In this document: positions 50,730 to 59,236 of the stretch, one piece after another
Layout: each line of letters begins with the position of its first letter
How positions within the stretch are numbered: the stretch's first letter is position 1
Source of the DNA: JACKII01 sp963807085
GTDB lineage: Bacteria > Pseudomonadota > Alphaproteobacteria > Bin95
DNA: 64,000 bases
Direction: 5' to 3'
Assembly: GCA_963807085.1 (NCBI GenBank)
Contig: CAWEBB010000046.1
Span: forward strand, 1-64,000
Notes under the pieces: generated by a model
Database searches by the model: none
Seen by the model: only the letters and a program-made list of their open reading frames with translations
Told to the model about the DNA's origin: nothing
Made by a program: the position numbers and the translations under genes

Positions 50730-51518
50730 ATGCCCCACCAATTGATCGACATTTCCATCCCGCTCACCAACGACATTGTCTGCGATCCGCCCCACATGCG
50801 CCCGCAGATCGAGTATCTGGACCACCACCAGACGGCGGGAGCGATGGCCGAATATATGGGCGTCGCGGTCGACGACCTGCCCGAAGGCGAATACGCGGCG
50901 GTGGAAAAAGTCTCGATCTCCAGCCACAACGGCACCCATCTGGATGCGCCCTACCACTATTTCAGCCGCATGAACGAGAGCACCGTTCCGGGCGGCGAGC
51001 CTTCGGCCACCATCGACCAGATCCCGCTGGAGTGGTGCTACAGCCGCGGCGTGAAGTTGGATTTCCGCCATTTCGACGACGGGTATGTGGCCACGCCCGC
51101 CGACGTGCAGGCAGAATTGAAACGCATCGGCCATGAGCTGCGGCCGCTGGATATCGTGCTGGTGAACACCAGCGCCGGCGCCCATTTCGGCAAGTATGAT
51201 TTCATCGACCGCGGCTGCGGCACCGGCTATGATGCCACCTGCTGGCTGCTGGACCAGGGCGTGCGCGTTACCGGCACCGATGGCTGGAGCTGGGACGCGC
51301 CCTTCAGTCACACGCGGGAGAAGATCAAGGCCGGCGGCTCGCCCAAACTGATCTGGGAAGGCCACCGTGCGGGACGCTACAAGGGCTATTGCCATTTGGA
51401 AAAGCTGTGGCGGCTCGACCGGTTGCCGAGCACCGGCTTCGACGTGATATGCTTTCCCGTGAAGATCCAAGGCGGCTCTGCCGGCTGGACCCGCGCCGTT
51501 GCCGTTGTGAATGAGTGA
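50730..51518 (+). CDS. Cyclase family protein (kynurenine formamidase-like)
   Basis: A 262-residue metal-dependent hydrolase of the cyclase family. The metal motif HNGTHLDAPYHY is intact (HxGTHxDxPxH), and DRGCGTGYDATCWLLDQGVRVTGTD is the second conserved region. Relatives include kynurenine formamidase and isatin hydrolase, so the substrate is probably an amide or cyclic imide. GAGGAAG lies just before ATG 50730. It overlaps the hydantoinase B gene by eight bases (ATGAGTGA), suggesting a linked pathway. Confidence 0.88.
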   Translation: MPHQLIDISIPLTNDIVCDPPHMRPQIEYLDHHQTAGAMAEYMGVAVDDLPEGEYAAVEKVSISSHNGTHLDAPYHYFSRMNESTVPGGEPSATIDQIPLEWCYSRGVKLDFRHFDDGYVATPADVQAELKRIGHELRPLDIVLVNTSAGAHFGKYDFIDRGCGTGYDATCWLLDQGVRVTGTDGWSWDAPFSHTREKIKAGGSPKLIWEGHRAGRYKGYCHLEKLWRLDRLPSTGFDVICFPVKIQGGSAGWTRAVAVVNE

Positions 51519-53262
51519 GCGACCGATCCCCATGACCATCCGCCCGAACCAACCGCCTGCGCTCGAAAACCTGGAGCGGCAGATCCAGTGGAACCGCCTG
51601 CTCGCCGTGGTCGAGGAACAGGCGCAGACGCTGATTCGCACCGCGTTTTCCACCGCCGCCAGGGAGGCGGGCGATATCTCCGCCGGCGTTTATGACACCA
51701 AGGGCCGAATGCTGGCCCAGGCGGTGACTGGCACGCCCGGTCACGTTAACGCCATGGCGGCGAGCGTGCGGCATTTTCTGGCCAAGTATCCGGTCGAGAC
51801 CATGGCGGAAGGCGACGTTTTCTTCACCAACGACCCCTGGCTCGGCACCGGTCACCTGAACGACTTCACCGTCGTCACGCCCACCTTCAGGAACGGCAAG
51901 ATTGTCGGCCTGTTCGCCTGCACGACCCACGTGGCGGATATCGGCGGCCGCGGATTTGGACCGGACGGCCGGCAGGTCTATGAGGAGGGCATCCGCCTGC
52001 CGATCATGCCGCTCGCACAGAAGGGCGAGATGCTGCGCCACGTGCTCGACATTATCGCCGTCAATGTGCGCAACCCGGTGGAGGTGGAGGGCGATCTTTA
52101 CTCCCTGGTCGCCTGCAACAATGTCGGCTCCCAGCGCTTGCTGGAGATGATGGACGAATTCGGCATGGCCACGGTCGATCCGTTGGCCGAGCACATCATC
52201 AGCGCGTCGGTCGATGGCATGCGGGCGGAAATCGCGAAGCTGCCGAACGGCGTTTACAAGAACGCCATGCGCATCGACGGTTACGAGGCGCCTGTCGACC
52301 TGGTCGCCACCATGACCATCGAGGACGACGAGATCGCGGTGGATTTTTCGGGCACTTCCCCCGTCTCCGCCTACGGCATCAATGTGCCCATGAGCTACAC
52401 CGACGCCTATGCCAGCTTCGGCGTGCGCTGCGTCGTCGGCAATCGGGTGCCGAACAATGCCGGCTCCCTCGGTACGGTGCGGATCACCGCGCCGGAAGGC
52501 TGCATCCTGAACGCTCCGGAGCCCTGCGCCGTCACCGCCCGCCATGTCATCGGCCAGATGCTGCCGGACGTGATGCTCGGCTGCCTGAACCAGGTGATCC
52601 CGGACCGAGTGCCGGCGGAGGGTACGTCTTGCCTCTGGAACCCGGTGCTGATGGGCGGCCACGGCGTCGTCGACGGACCTGACCAGCGCGGCCGCGCCTT
52701 CGCCATGAACACGTTCCATACCGGCGGCACCGGCGCGCGGCCGGCAAAGGATGGCCTGAACGCCACAGCCTTCCCCTCCGGCGTGCGCAACACGCCGGTC
52801 GAGATCAACGAGACCATCGCACCGCTGGTGTTCTGGCAAAAGGAGTACCGCCCCGATTCGGGCGGAGCGGGCGAGTGGCGCGGCGGTACCGGCCAGATCA
52901 TGGAAATCGGCCACGCCGAGGACGCGCCGTTCGCCATCTCCAGCATGTTCGACAGGATCGAGCACCCGCCGCGCGGCCGGAACGGCGGCAGGGACGGCGC
53001 GACCGGCACGATCGGCATCAAGGAGGGGACAAAACTGAAAGGCAAAGGCCGCCAGACCGTCCCGGCGGGCGAACGCCTGCGCCTGGAGATGCCTGGCGGC
53101 GGCGGCCTCGGCGATGCGAAACGGCGGCCGGTGGAGCTGGTGGCAGCGGATGTGTTGAACGGCATGGTCAGCGCCGCGGCGGCAAAGGCACTCTATGGCG
53201 TCGTCGTAAGTGCGGACGGCGCCGTGGACGAAGCCGCGACGGCGGCGGCGCGCGGACAGTAG
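51511..53262 (+). CDS. hyuB: Hydantoinase B / oxoprolinase family protein
   Basis: A 583-residue HyuB-type subunit. Conserved stretches include IRTAFSTAAREAGDISAGVYD, FTNDPWLGTGHLNDFTVV, CTTHVADIGG, and the C-terminal EMPGGGGLGD. HyuB normally works with HyuA in ATP-dependent hydrolysis of hydantoins, 5-oxoproline, or in acetone/acetophenone carboxylases. No hyuA is in this window, which is unusual. It is coupled to the upstream cyclase by an eight-base overlap and followed by a PAP2 phosphatase after 22 bases. Confidence 0.9.
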   Translation: MSERPIPMTIRPNQPPALENLERQIQWNRLLAVVEEQAQTLIRTAFSTAAREAGDISAGVYDTKGRMLAQAVTGTPGHVNAMAASVRHFLAKYPVETMAEGDVFFTNDPWLGTGHLNDFTVVTPTFRNGKIVGLFACTTHVADIGGRGFGPDGRQVYEEGIRLPIMPLAQKGEMLRHVLDIIAVNVRNPVEVEGDLYSLVACNNVGSQRLLEMMDEFGMATVDPLAEHIISASVDGMRAEIAKLPNGVYKNAMRIDGYEAPVDLVATMTIEDDEIAVDFSGTSPVSAYGINVPMSYTDAYASFGVRCVVGNRVPNNAGSLGTVRITAPEGCILNAPEPCAVTARHVIGQMLPDVMLGCLNQVIPDRVPAEGTSCLWNPVLMGGHGVVDGPDQRGRAFAMNTFHTGGTGARPAKDGLNATAFPSGVRNTPVEINETIAPLVFWQKEYRPDSGGAGEWRGGTGQIMEIGHAEDAPFAISSMFDRIEHPPRGRNGGRDGATGTIGIKEGTKLKGKGRQTVPAGERLRLEMPGGGGLGDAKRRPVELVAADVLNGMVSAAAAKALYGVVVSADGAVDEAATAAARGQ

Positions 53263-53284
53263 CCCGGCAACCAGCGGCTTTCTC

Positions 53285-53995
53285 ATGAAAAATTCGATTT
53301 TGCGGTGGATACAGCGGATCCCTATCGAGCCGCGCATCCTGGTTGCGCTGGGCGTGGGATCCCTCCTGCTTTGGGTGTTCGGCAGTATTGTCGACGAAGT
53401 ATTGGAGGGTGATACCGCCGATTTCGACCGGGCGACGCTGCTTTTGTTTCGCCACTCGGGCGACCTCTCCGATCCCATCGGCCCGCGATGGCTGAAGATC
53501 ATGCTTGAGGATATCACCATACTGGGCAATCCTTCGATCTTGACCCTGGTCACGGTGATTGCGACCGCCTTTCTGGTAATGGCCGGGCGCTATGCCACGG
53601 CCGCCCTGACGGCGCTCGCGATCGCGAGCGGTTCCATAGCCGAACAATTGATGAAAGCCGGCTTCGACCGGGCCCGGCCCGACCTGGTGCCGCATCTGGT
53701 GGATGTGACCTCCCTCAGCTTTCCCAGCGGCCATGCCATGCTTTCGGCCATCACCTACCTCACCATCGGGGCGCTGCTCGCCCGGGCGCAGGAGCGCCGG
53801 CGAACCCGCTATTTCGTGCTGGCGACGGGCGTGCTGCTTACCTTGCTCATCAGCTTCAGCCGCGTCTATCTGGGGGTGCATTGGCCGACGGACGTGCTGG
53901 CGGGCTGGACGGCAGGCTCGGTCTGGGCGCTGGCCTTCTGGCTGATCGCGGATTTGTTCACCGGGCCGCGGGAGCGCGCCGCATCGCGGGATTGA
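53285..53995 (+). CDS. PAP2 family membrane phosphatase
   Basis: A 236-residue integral membrane protein with about six helices. The three phosphatase motifs are present: KAGFDRARP, SFPSGHAM and SRVYLGVHWPTDVLAG. The family removes phosphate from phosphatidic acid, phosphatidylglycerophosphate or undecaprenyl pyrophosphate. I start at ATG 53285 (MKNSILRW), just after the hyuB stop. A link to the catabolic genes is not obvious; it may be in the transcript by position only. Confidence 0.9.
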   Translation: MKNSILRWIQRIPIEPRILVALGVGSLLLWVFGSIVDEVLEGDTADFDRATLLLFRHSGDLSDPIGPRWLKIMLEDITILGNPSILTLVTVIATAFLVMAGRYATAALTALAIASGSIAEQLMKAGFDRARPDLVPHLVDVTSLSFPSGHAMLSAITYLTIGALLARAQERRRTRYFVLATGVLLTLLISFSRVYLGVHWPTDVLAGWTAGSVWALAFWLIADLFTGPRERAASRD

Positions 53996-54127
53996 CGGAT
54001 AGCCGCTACGGGCACCCGCTTGCATCGGGCCATGAGCTGGCCGATGCTTACCAGCCACAGCATACCCACCGGCCCGGCGCGAAGATGCCTTTGACCGGAA
54101 TTCATGAAGCATGCAGGGAGCAAGCAA

Positions 54128-54898
54128 ATGTCGTTGAAACTGTTCGACCTGACAGGCCGGGTGGCGCTGGTGACCGGGGGCAATGGCGGCATCGGCCTCG
54201 GCATGGCGCGCGGCATGGCCGAGGCGGGCGCGGCAATCATGGTGGCCGGCCGCAACACCGACAAAAACGCGGAGGCGGTGGCGGCGTTAAAGGGGCTGGG
54301 CGTCGATGCGGATTCGGTCGTTGTCGACGTAACCGACCCCGCTTCGTGCGAGGCGATGATGGCGGCGACCAAAAAGCGCTTCGATCGGGTCGACTGCCTG
54401 GTCAATAACGCCGGCACCGCGATCCGCAAGCAGCCCCAAGACTACGAACTCGACGAATGGCATCAGGTGTTGGACACCAACCTGCACAGCGCCTTTGTCT
54501 GCTCCCGCGCGGTCTACCCGCTGATGAAGGAACAGGGCGGCGGTAAGATCGTCATGATCGGCTCGATGATGTCGATCTTCGGCGCGCCCTTTTCGGCGCC
54601 CTACGCCACGTCGAAGGGCGGCATCGTGCAACTCGGCAAGTCGCTGGCGATCGCCTGGGCCAAGGACAATATCCAGGTCAACACCGTCCTGCCGGGCTGG
54701 ATCGACACGGCCCTGACCCGTCGTGCGCGTGAACAGGTCGATGGCCTGCACGAGCATATCCTGAAGCGCACCCCCGCCGGCCGCTGGGGAGAGCCCGAGG
54801 ATCATGCGGGTATCGCTGTCTTCCTGGCCAGCGCCGCTTCCGACTATGTTACCGGCACGTCGATCCCGGTGGATGGCGGTTTTTCGGTGAATATCTAG
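54128..54898 (+). CDS. SDR family NAD(P)-dependent oxidoreductase
   Basis: A 256-residue short-chain dehydrogenase. Cofactor motif VTGGNGGIGLGMARG near residue 15, NNAG at about 93, catalytic Ser in MIGSMMS, and Tyr/Lys in YATSKGG. C-terminal VTGTSIPVDGGF is standard. ATG 54128 follows CAGGGAGC by 13 bases. It resembles gluconate or 2-deoxygluconate dehydrogenases, but the substrate is open. It is the last gene of the rightward accessory series. Confidence 0.92.
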   Translation: MSLKLFDLTGRVALVTGGNGGIGLGMARGMAEAGAAIMVAGRNTDKNAEAVAALKGLGVDADSVVVDVTDPASCEAMMAATKKRFDRVDCLVNNAGTAIRKQPQDYELDEWHQVLDTNLHSAFVCSRAVYPLMKEQGGGKIVMIGSMMSIFGAPFSAPYATSKGGIVQLGKSLAIAWAKDNIQVNTVLPGWIDTALTRRAREQVDGLHEHILKRTPAGRWGEPEDHAGIAVFLASAASDYVTGTSIPVDGGFSVNI

Positions 54899-54986
54899 CG
54901 CATCGTCCGATCAATTTGTCCGCCAGTGGGTTGCGTCGTTGCCCCGGTTTGCAGCCGGGCCGCCTCGCAATGGCGATATCAGGGCT

Positions 54987-55442
54987 TCAGCCATTCCCGA
55001 AGCTCTGCTGCGGCACGCCTCTTGCCAGTGAGACGTGGGTGTGGATGCAGCGCCATTTCTCGTCCGCCGCGGCGCGAGTGAACACGGCCGTCGTGCGGCC
55101 CGGGCGTTCGAACCCGCTTCCGTCCTCCTGAAAGCCTGTCGACGTCCAAAGCACCAGGCCCACCGCCATCAGCCGGTCGGGCGAGACCGTCACCTGCAGG
55201 CTGTCGTCTGTCCGGTGATGAAAGTCGCGGATGGTCGGCCAGACGCTCCGCCATTGCTTGGCTTCGAGCGCATCCAGCCCCTCGACATAGTCCATCCACG
55301 TGCCAAAGCCGAGCGCGTCTGCGTCGAACAGGGCGCGAGCGGGCGTGAATTCCTTCGCGGCGACATGGGCGCCCCAGGTGTCGAACCAAGCCTTGATCGC
55401 CGCCCGGTCATCGTTGCCCGCGCTGGTCCACGCGCCGGCCAT
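54987..55442 (-). CDS. NTF2-like / SnoaL-type protein
   Basis: A 151-residue protein with the cone-shaped NTF2-like fold common to DUF4440 and SnoaL proteins: AAIKAWFDTWGAHVAAKEF at the N terminus, and TAVFTRAAADEKWRCIHTHVSL near the end. These bind small ligands; many are of unknown role. ATG 55442 lies two bases past the HIT gene stop, so it is the distal gene of the his transcript. Function cannot be assigned. Confidence 0.8.
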   Translation of the reverse strand: MAGAWTSAGNDDRAAIKAWFDTWGAHVAAKEFTPARALFDADALGFGTWMDYVEGLDALEAKQWRSVWPTIRDFHHRTDDSLQVTVSPDRLMAVGLVLWTSTGFQEDGSGFERPGRTTAVFTRAAADEKWRCIHTHVSLARGVPQQSFGNG

Positions 55443-55443
55443 G

Positions 55444-55812
55444 TTACCGATCCGTCCGCCGCAACATCGGCCCGGCCGGCGCGCCGCCCAACAGATGAAC
55501 GTGCATATGCGGCACCTCCTGATGGCCGTGTTCGCCATTGTTTTGGATCAGCCTGTAGCCGGTTTCGCTCACGCCTTCCTTGCGCGCGGTCTCGGCCACG
55601 GTGCGCACAAAGTCCGCGATCTCCGCATCACTGGCCTTGGCCGCGAAGTCGTCCCAGGTGACATAGGCGCCTTTCGGAATGACCAGCACATGGACCGGCC
55701 GGGCCGGGTTGATGTCCCGGAAGGCCAAGGTGTGGTCCGTCTCCAGGACGGTCTGGTTGGGGATCTCGCCCCGCAGGATCTTGGCAAAAATATTGTTCGA
55801 ATCGTAGGCCAT
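55444..55812 (-). CDS. HIT family nucleotide hydrolase
   Basis: A 122-residue histidine-triad protein (HinT type) with EVPHMHVHLLGG as the active-site triad and IFAKILRGEIPNQTVLE at the N terminus. HinT proteins hydrolyse AMP-lysine-type phosphoramidates and adenylates. It follows hisE by 25 bases in the same direction; his–HIT linkage is frequent in alphaproteobacteria. Confidence 0.95.
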   Translation of the reverse strand: MAYDSNNIFAKILRGEIPNQTVLETDHTLAFRDINPARPVHVLVIPKGAYVTWDDFAAKASDAEIADFVRTVAETARKEGVSETGYRLIQNNGEHGHQEVPHMHVHLLGGAPAGPMLRRTDR

Positions 55813-55837
55813 GACCCTTTTCCCTTCAGGCTTCGGC

Positions 55838-56137
55838 TTATTTCGCTTTTGGCTTCGCGCGCTCGGCCAGTTCCGCCCAGACCTGATCGGGGGTCACCCC
55901 CTGGTCGGCCCAAAGAACGGCCAGGTGATACAGCAAGTCGGCGCTTTCGGACACCAGCAGTTCTTTCTCGCCCCGCAGCCCTTCGATGACGACCTCCACC
56001 GCCTCCTCGCCCACTTTCTGGGCGATCTTTGCGGTTCCGCGGGAGAAAAGTTTGGCTGTGTAGGAGCTATCCGGGTCGGCGCTTTTGCGGCTTTCGATCA
56101 CCGCGAACAATTCGTCGAGGGTGTGGCCGCCGCTCAT
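55838..56137 (-). CDS. hisE: Phosphoribosyl-ATP diphosphatase
   Basis: A 99-residue stand-alone HisE that hydrolyses PR-ATP to PR-AMP, the second step of histidine synthesis. SYTAKLFSRGTAKIAQKVGEE and ESADLLYHLAVLWAD are the MazG-like metal-binding helices. ATG 56137 overlaps the hisF stop by four bases. HisI (the cyclohydrolase) is separate and is not in the window. Confidence 0.96.
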   Translation of the reverse strand: MSGGHTLDELFAVIESRKSADPDSSYTAKLFSRGTAKIAQKVGEEAVEVVIEGLRGEKELLVSESADLLYHLAVLWADQGVTPDQVWAELAERAKPKAK

Positions 56138-56910
56138 GGCGCCGCCTCCAGGTAGGTCGGCCGAACCGGAACGCCCGCTTTCGCCATATGCCGCTTCGCC
56201 TCGGCGATGGAGTAGGTTCCGAAATGGAAGATCGAGGCAGCCAACACCGCCGAAGCGCCGGCCCGCACGCCCTCCACCAGGTGATCCAGGTTGCCGACAC
56301 CGCCCGAGGCGATCAATGGGACGGGAATTGCACGGCTGACGGCGCTGGTCAGTTCCAGGTCGAACCCCGACTTGGTGCCGTCCTTGTCCATGCTGGTGAG
56401 CAGAATTTCGCCCGCGCCAAGGCTGGTCATCCGCTGGGCCCATTCGACAACGTCGATGCCGGTCTCCCGGCGGCCGCCATGGGTGTAGACGTGCCATTTG
56501 CCCTGGCCGGCGTTCTTTGCATCGATGGCCACGACGATGCACTGGGAGCCGTAGGCTGTCGCTGCCTCGCCGACAAATTCCGGGCGGGCGACGGCGGCGG
56601 AGTTGATCGAAACCTTGTCTGCGCCTGCCAGCAGCAGCTTGCGGATATCCTCGACCGAGCGGACGCCGCCGCCGACCGTCACCGGCATGAAACAGTGATC
56701 GGCCGTGCCTTTTACCACGTCATAAATCGTATCGCGGTTCTCGTGGCTGGCCGTGATGTCCAGGAAGGTGAGTTCGTCGGCGCCGGCGGCATCATAGACA
56801 CGGGCCTGTTCCACCGGGTCGCCCGCATCGATCAGATCGACAAAGTTCACGCCCTTGACGACGCGCCCCGCGTGCACATCCAGGCACGGGATGATACGTG
56901 TCTTCAGCAT
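56134..56910 (-). CDS. hisF: Imidazole glycerol phosphate synthase subunit HisF
   Basis: A 258-residue TIM barrel that uses ammonia from HisH to make IGP and AICAR. It begins LKTRIIPCLDVHAGRVVKG; the catalytic Asp is in PCLD and the second in LLTSMDKDGTKSG. VTVGGGVRS and IASGGVGN are the phosphate loops. It overlaps hisE and starts two bases after hisA. Confidence 0.98.
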   Translation of the reverse strand: MLKTRIIPCLDVHAGRVVKGVNFVDLIDAGDPVEQARVYDAAGADELTFLDITASHENRDTIYDVVKGTADHCFMPVTVGGGVRSVEDIRKLLLAGADKVSINSAAVARPEFVGEAATAYGSQCIVVAIDAKNAGQGKWHVYTHGGRRETGIDVVEWAQRMTSLGAGEILLTSMDKDGTKSGFDLELTSAVSRAIPVPLIASGGVGNLDHLVEGVRAGASAVLAASIFHFGTYSIAEAKRHMAKAGVPVRPTYLEAAP

Positions 56911-56912
56911 GA

Positions 56913-57653
56913 CTAATGCTTTTCCCGCGCCGACCGGAACAGAGCCAACGCCTCCTGCGGGTCGATACGGCCGTCATAAAGCGCCCTGCCGGAAATCGCG
57001 CCTTCGATCCCCGCCTCCTCTTCTTCCAGCAGCCCGCGCAGGTCGGCCATAGAGGCGACACCGCCGGAGGCTATGACCGGCACCGTCAGCGCCCAGGCCA
57101 GGTCAACGGTTGCATCGATATTCACGCCCGAAAGCGCTCCGTCCCGATCGATATCGGTGAAGACGATGGCCGCGACCCCCGCCCTTTCCATCGCCAGGGC
57201 CAAATCCATGGCCTTGACTTCGCTCGTCTGTAGCCAGCCGCGGCTTGCGACCTTGCCGTCGCGGGCGTCGATGGAGACTACAATCTGGCCCGGAAACTCG
57301 CGGCAGGCTATCCGCACAAATGCCGGATCTTCAAGCGCCGCCGTGCCCAGGATCACGCGCTTGACGCCGCGCTGCAGCCAAAAGGCCACGGTTTCCATGT
57401 CGCGAATGCCGCCCCCCAATTGAACGGGAATCGGGATTGCCTTGAGAACCGCTTCGACTGCCGCACCGTTCACCGGTTCCCCTTCGACGGCGCCGTTCAA
57501 ATCAACCAGATGCAGCCACTCGAACCCTTGCGCGAGAAAGGCCCTGGCCTGTGCGGCCGGATCGTCGTTGAACACGGTCGCCCGGCCCATATCGCCCCGC
57601 AACAAGCGGACGCACTGGCCGTCTTTCAGGTCGATAGCAGGAAAGAGTATCAT
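56913..57653 (-). CDS. hisA: ProFAR isomerase HisA
   Basis: A 246-residue TIM barrel catalysing the fourth histidine step. It starts MILFPAIDLKDGQCVRL; catalytic Asp residues are in AIDLKDG and FTDIDRDGAL, and QLGGGIRD and IASGGV bind phosphate. ATG 57653 overlaps the stop of the acetyltransferase gene by one base (TGATG). Confidence 0.98.
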   Translation of the reverse strand: MILFPAIDLKDGQCVRLLRGDMGRATVFNDDPAAQARAFLAQGFEWLHLVDLNGAVEGEPVNGAAVEAVLKAIPIPVQLGGGIRDMETVAFWLQRGVKRVILGTAALEDPAFVRIACREFPGQIVVSIDARDGKVASRGWLQTSEVKAMDLALAMERAGVAAIVFTDIDRDGALSGVNIDATVDLAWALTVPVIASGGVASMADLRGLLEEEEAGIEGAISGRALYDGRIDPQEALALFRSAREKH

Positions 57654-58216
57654 CAGCGTTTCGGTAGCTCTGTCTGGCGCAGGTTCTTGTAATAAAAAAG
57701 GCCTTCGACAAACTGACCCTTGACGAAAGCATAGGCAGGATGACTGCCCCAACGGATATAACCAAGCCTTTCATACAGGCGGATGGCGGTCGTCTGCGTC
57801 GCACGCACGTCCAGGTTCAAGATCTGACACTTCAATGCCCGCGCGCGCGCCTCTAAAGCCAGCATCAAATTCCTGGCGAAGCCATGGCCACGCGCCCAGG
57901 GTGCGATGAACGCGCTTTGTATGTGCGCAGCGTGTTTTTGCGCCTCGCTGTTACGCGACGGCAGCGCCAGTTGCCCCGAGCCGCAAATCTGGCCATCGAG
58001 CCGGGCAACAAAGAGTTCCCGCTCCGGCACCACCAGAACCCCCCGCCAGTAAGCCTCCAGCGTTTCCCTGGGCGGCGGCGCCACCCACCCAAAGCCACCG
58101 CCGTCGATAATCGCCATATCGGTCGCTTCGCACAGATCGTGCAGGTCCGCCGCATCCAAGCGGGTGGCTGGCTGGATGCTGACTGCCGGAGAAAACGCAG
58201 CTTCTTCTTTGGCCAT
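57653..58216 (-). CDS. GNAT family N-acetyltransferase inside the his cluster
   Basis: A 187-residue acetyltransferase with the acetyl-CoA loop region SAFIAPWARGHGFARNLML and the helix ATQTTAIRLYERLGYIRWG. It lies between hisH (four bases upstream) and hisA (one-base overlap), so it is surely cotranscribed with the histidine genes. Its substrate is unknown; linkage is by position only. Confidence 0.88.
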   Translation of the reverse strand: MAKEEAAFSPAVSIQPATRLDAADLHDLCEATDMAIIDGGGFGWVAPPPRETLEAYWRGVLVVPERELFVARLDGQICGSGQLALPSRNSEAQKHAAHIQSAFIAPWARGHGFARNLMLALEARARALKCQILNLDVRATQTTAIRLYERLGYIRWGSHPAYAFVKGQFVEGLFYYKNLRQTELPKR

Positions 58217-58220
58217 GGAT

Positions 58221-58865
58221 CTAAGGATTCCAACGCAAAAATTGACGTAGTAAGAGCAGCCCCACCGCTTGGCTCTTCTCTGGATGAAACTGCGTACCGA
58301 TGATGTTGTTCCGGCCGACCGCGGCCGTTATCGGCTGCCCATAACCGGTGGTCGCCAAACAATCATCGTTTCGGTCGCACACCAAGTGATAGGAATGCAC
58401 GAAATAGACATGGGGGTTCGATGGCAGGTCTGCCAGGACCGGATGAGCCGGCTCTCGGATCACCAATTCGTTCCAGCCCATATGGGGAACTTTTATGGCG
58501 GGGTCGGAGGGCCTTATCGCCACGACCCGGCCCGGTATCCAGCCGAGACCGGGATGGATGCCATGTTCCATGCTGACATCGGCCAACATCTGCATGCCGA
58601 CACAAATGCCGAAGAACGGAACCCCCTTGTGCCTCACCGCCTCTTCCATGGCGTCCCGCAGGCCGGGGACGATCGACAGACCGTGCAGACAACGGGCAAC
58701 CGTTCCCTGCCCTGGCATAATGATCCGGTCTGCCGCGAGAACCGGCCCCGGCTGCCGCGTGATCTCTACCTCGGCCGCAAGCCCTTCGTCGGCCGCAGCA
58801 TGTTCCACCACGCGCACGACCGAGCGCAGATTACCCGAACCGCAGTCGACAACCGCTATCCTCAC
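58221..58865 (-). CDS. hisH: Imidazole glycerol phosphate synthase glutaminase HisH
   Basis: A 214-residue class I glutaminase that feeds ammonia to HisF. Catalytic Cys in FFGICVGMQML, His and Glu in IGTQFHPEKSQ; MGWNELV is a HisH signature. The start is GTG 58865 (VRIAVVDCGSGNLRS), overlapping the preceding stop (GTGA). Confidence 0.97.
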   Translation of the reverse strand: MRIAVVDCGSGNLRSVVRVVEHAAADEGLAAEVEITRQPGPVLAADRIIMPGQGTVARCLHGLSIVPGLRDAMEEAVRHKGVPFFGICVGMQMLADVSMEHGIHPGLGWIPGRVVAIRPSDPAIKVPHMGWNELVIREPAHPVLADLPSNPHVYFVHSYHLVCDRNDDCLATTGYGQPITAAVGRNNIIGTQFHPEKSQAVGLLLLRQFLRWNP

Positions 58866-59236
58866 GCTGCATTGCTCTCCGCGAAAGCGCGTTGCATCAG
58901 GGTCCACTCGGCCTGCTCCAGAGAACGGGCCTGTACCACGCCCACGAACCGGAATCCCTGACGATCCAACATCAGGCGCCACCAGTCTCGCGCATTGAAG
59001 CCTACCAGAACATTAACGGTGAATACCGCAATACTCCAAATTCCCTCCGCCACTGCGAAATGATCGGCCGCGCCCGCGATCGCCATGTACAGCAACACCA
59101 GCAAGATGGCCGAAAGCCACAGGCCATGAAACAGGAACCACAGGGGACCGAATAGAAACGCGCCCCAGGAAAAGCCTTCCGGCAGAATAGTTGCGCTACC
59201 AGGATGTGGCGGACGCTGGACGGTATAGCTACGCAT
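58862..59236 (-). CDS. DUF2628 membrane protein
   Basis: A 124-residue protein with hydrophobic segments at about 27-55 (FLFGPLWFLFHGLWLSAILL) and 60-80, and the FSWGAFLFGPLWFLFHG pattern of DUF2628. Function unknown. It overlaps hisB upstream (TGATG) and hisH downstream (GTGA), so it is locked in the his operon; a DUF2628 gene between hisB and hisH occurs in other alphaproteobacteria. Confidence 0.9.
   Translation of the reverse strand: MRSYTVQRPPHPGSATILPEGFSWGAFLFGPLWFLFHGLWLSAILLVLLYMAIAGAADHFAVAEGIWSIAVFTVNVLVGFNARDWWRLMLDRQGFRFVGVVQARSLEQAEWTLMQRAFAESNAA

Noticed and set aside
51325..53553. 742-residue open frame antisense to hyuB
   Set aside because: Long open frames on the reverse strand are expected at this GC content; it covers several unrelated genes and lacks a ribosome site.
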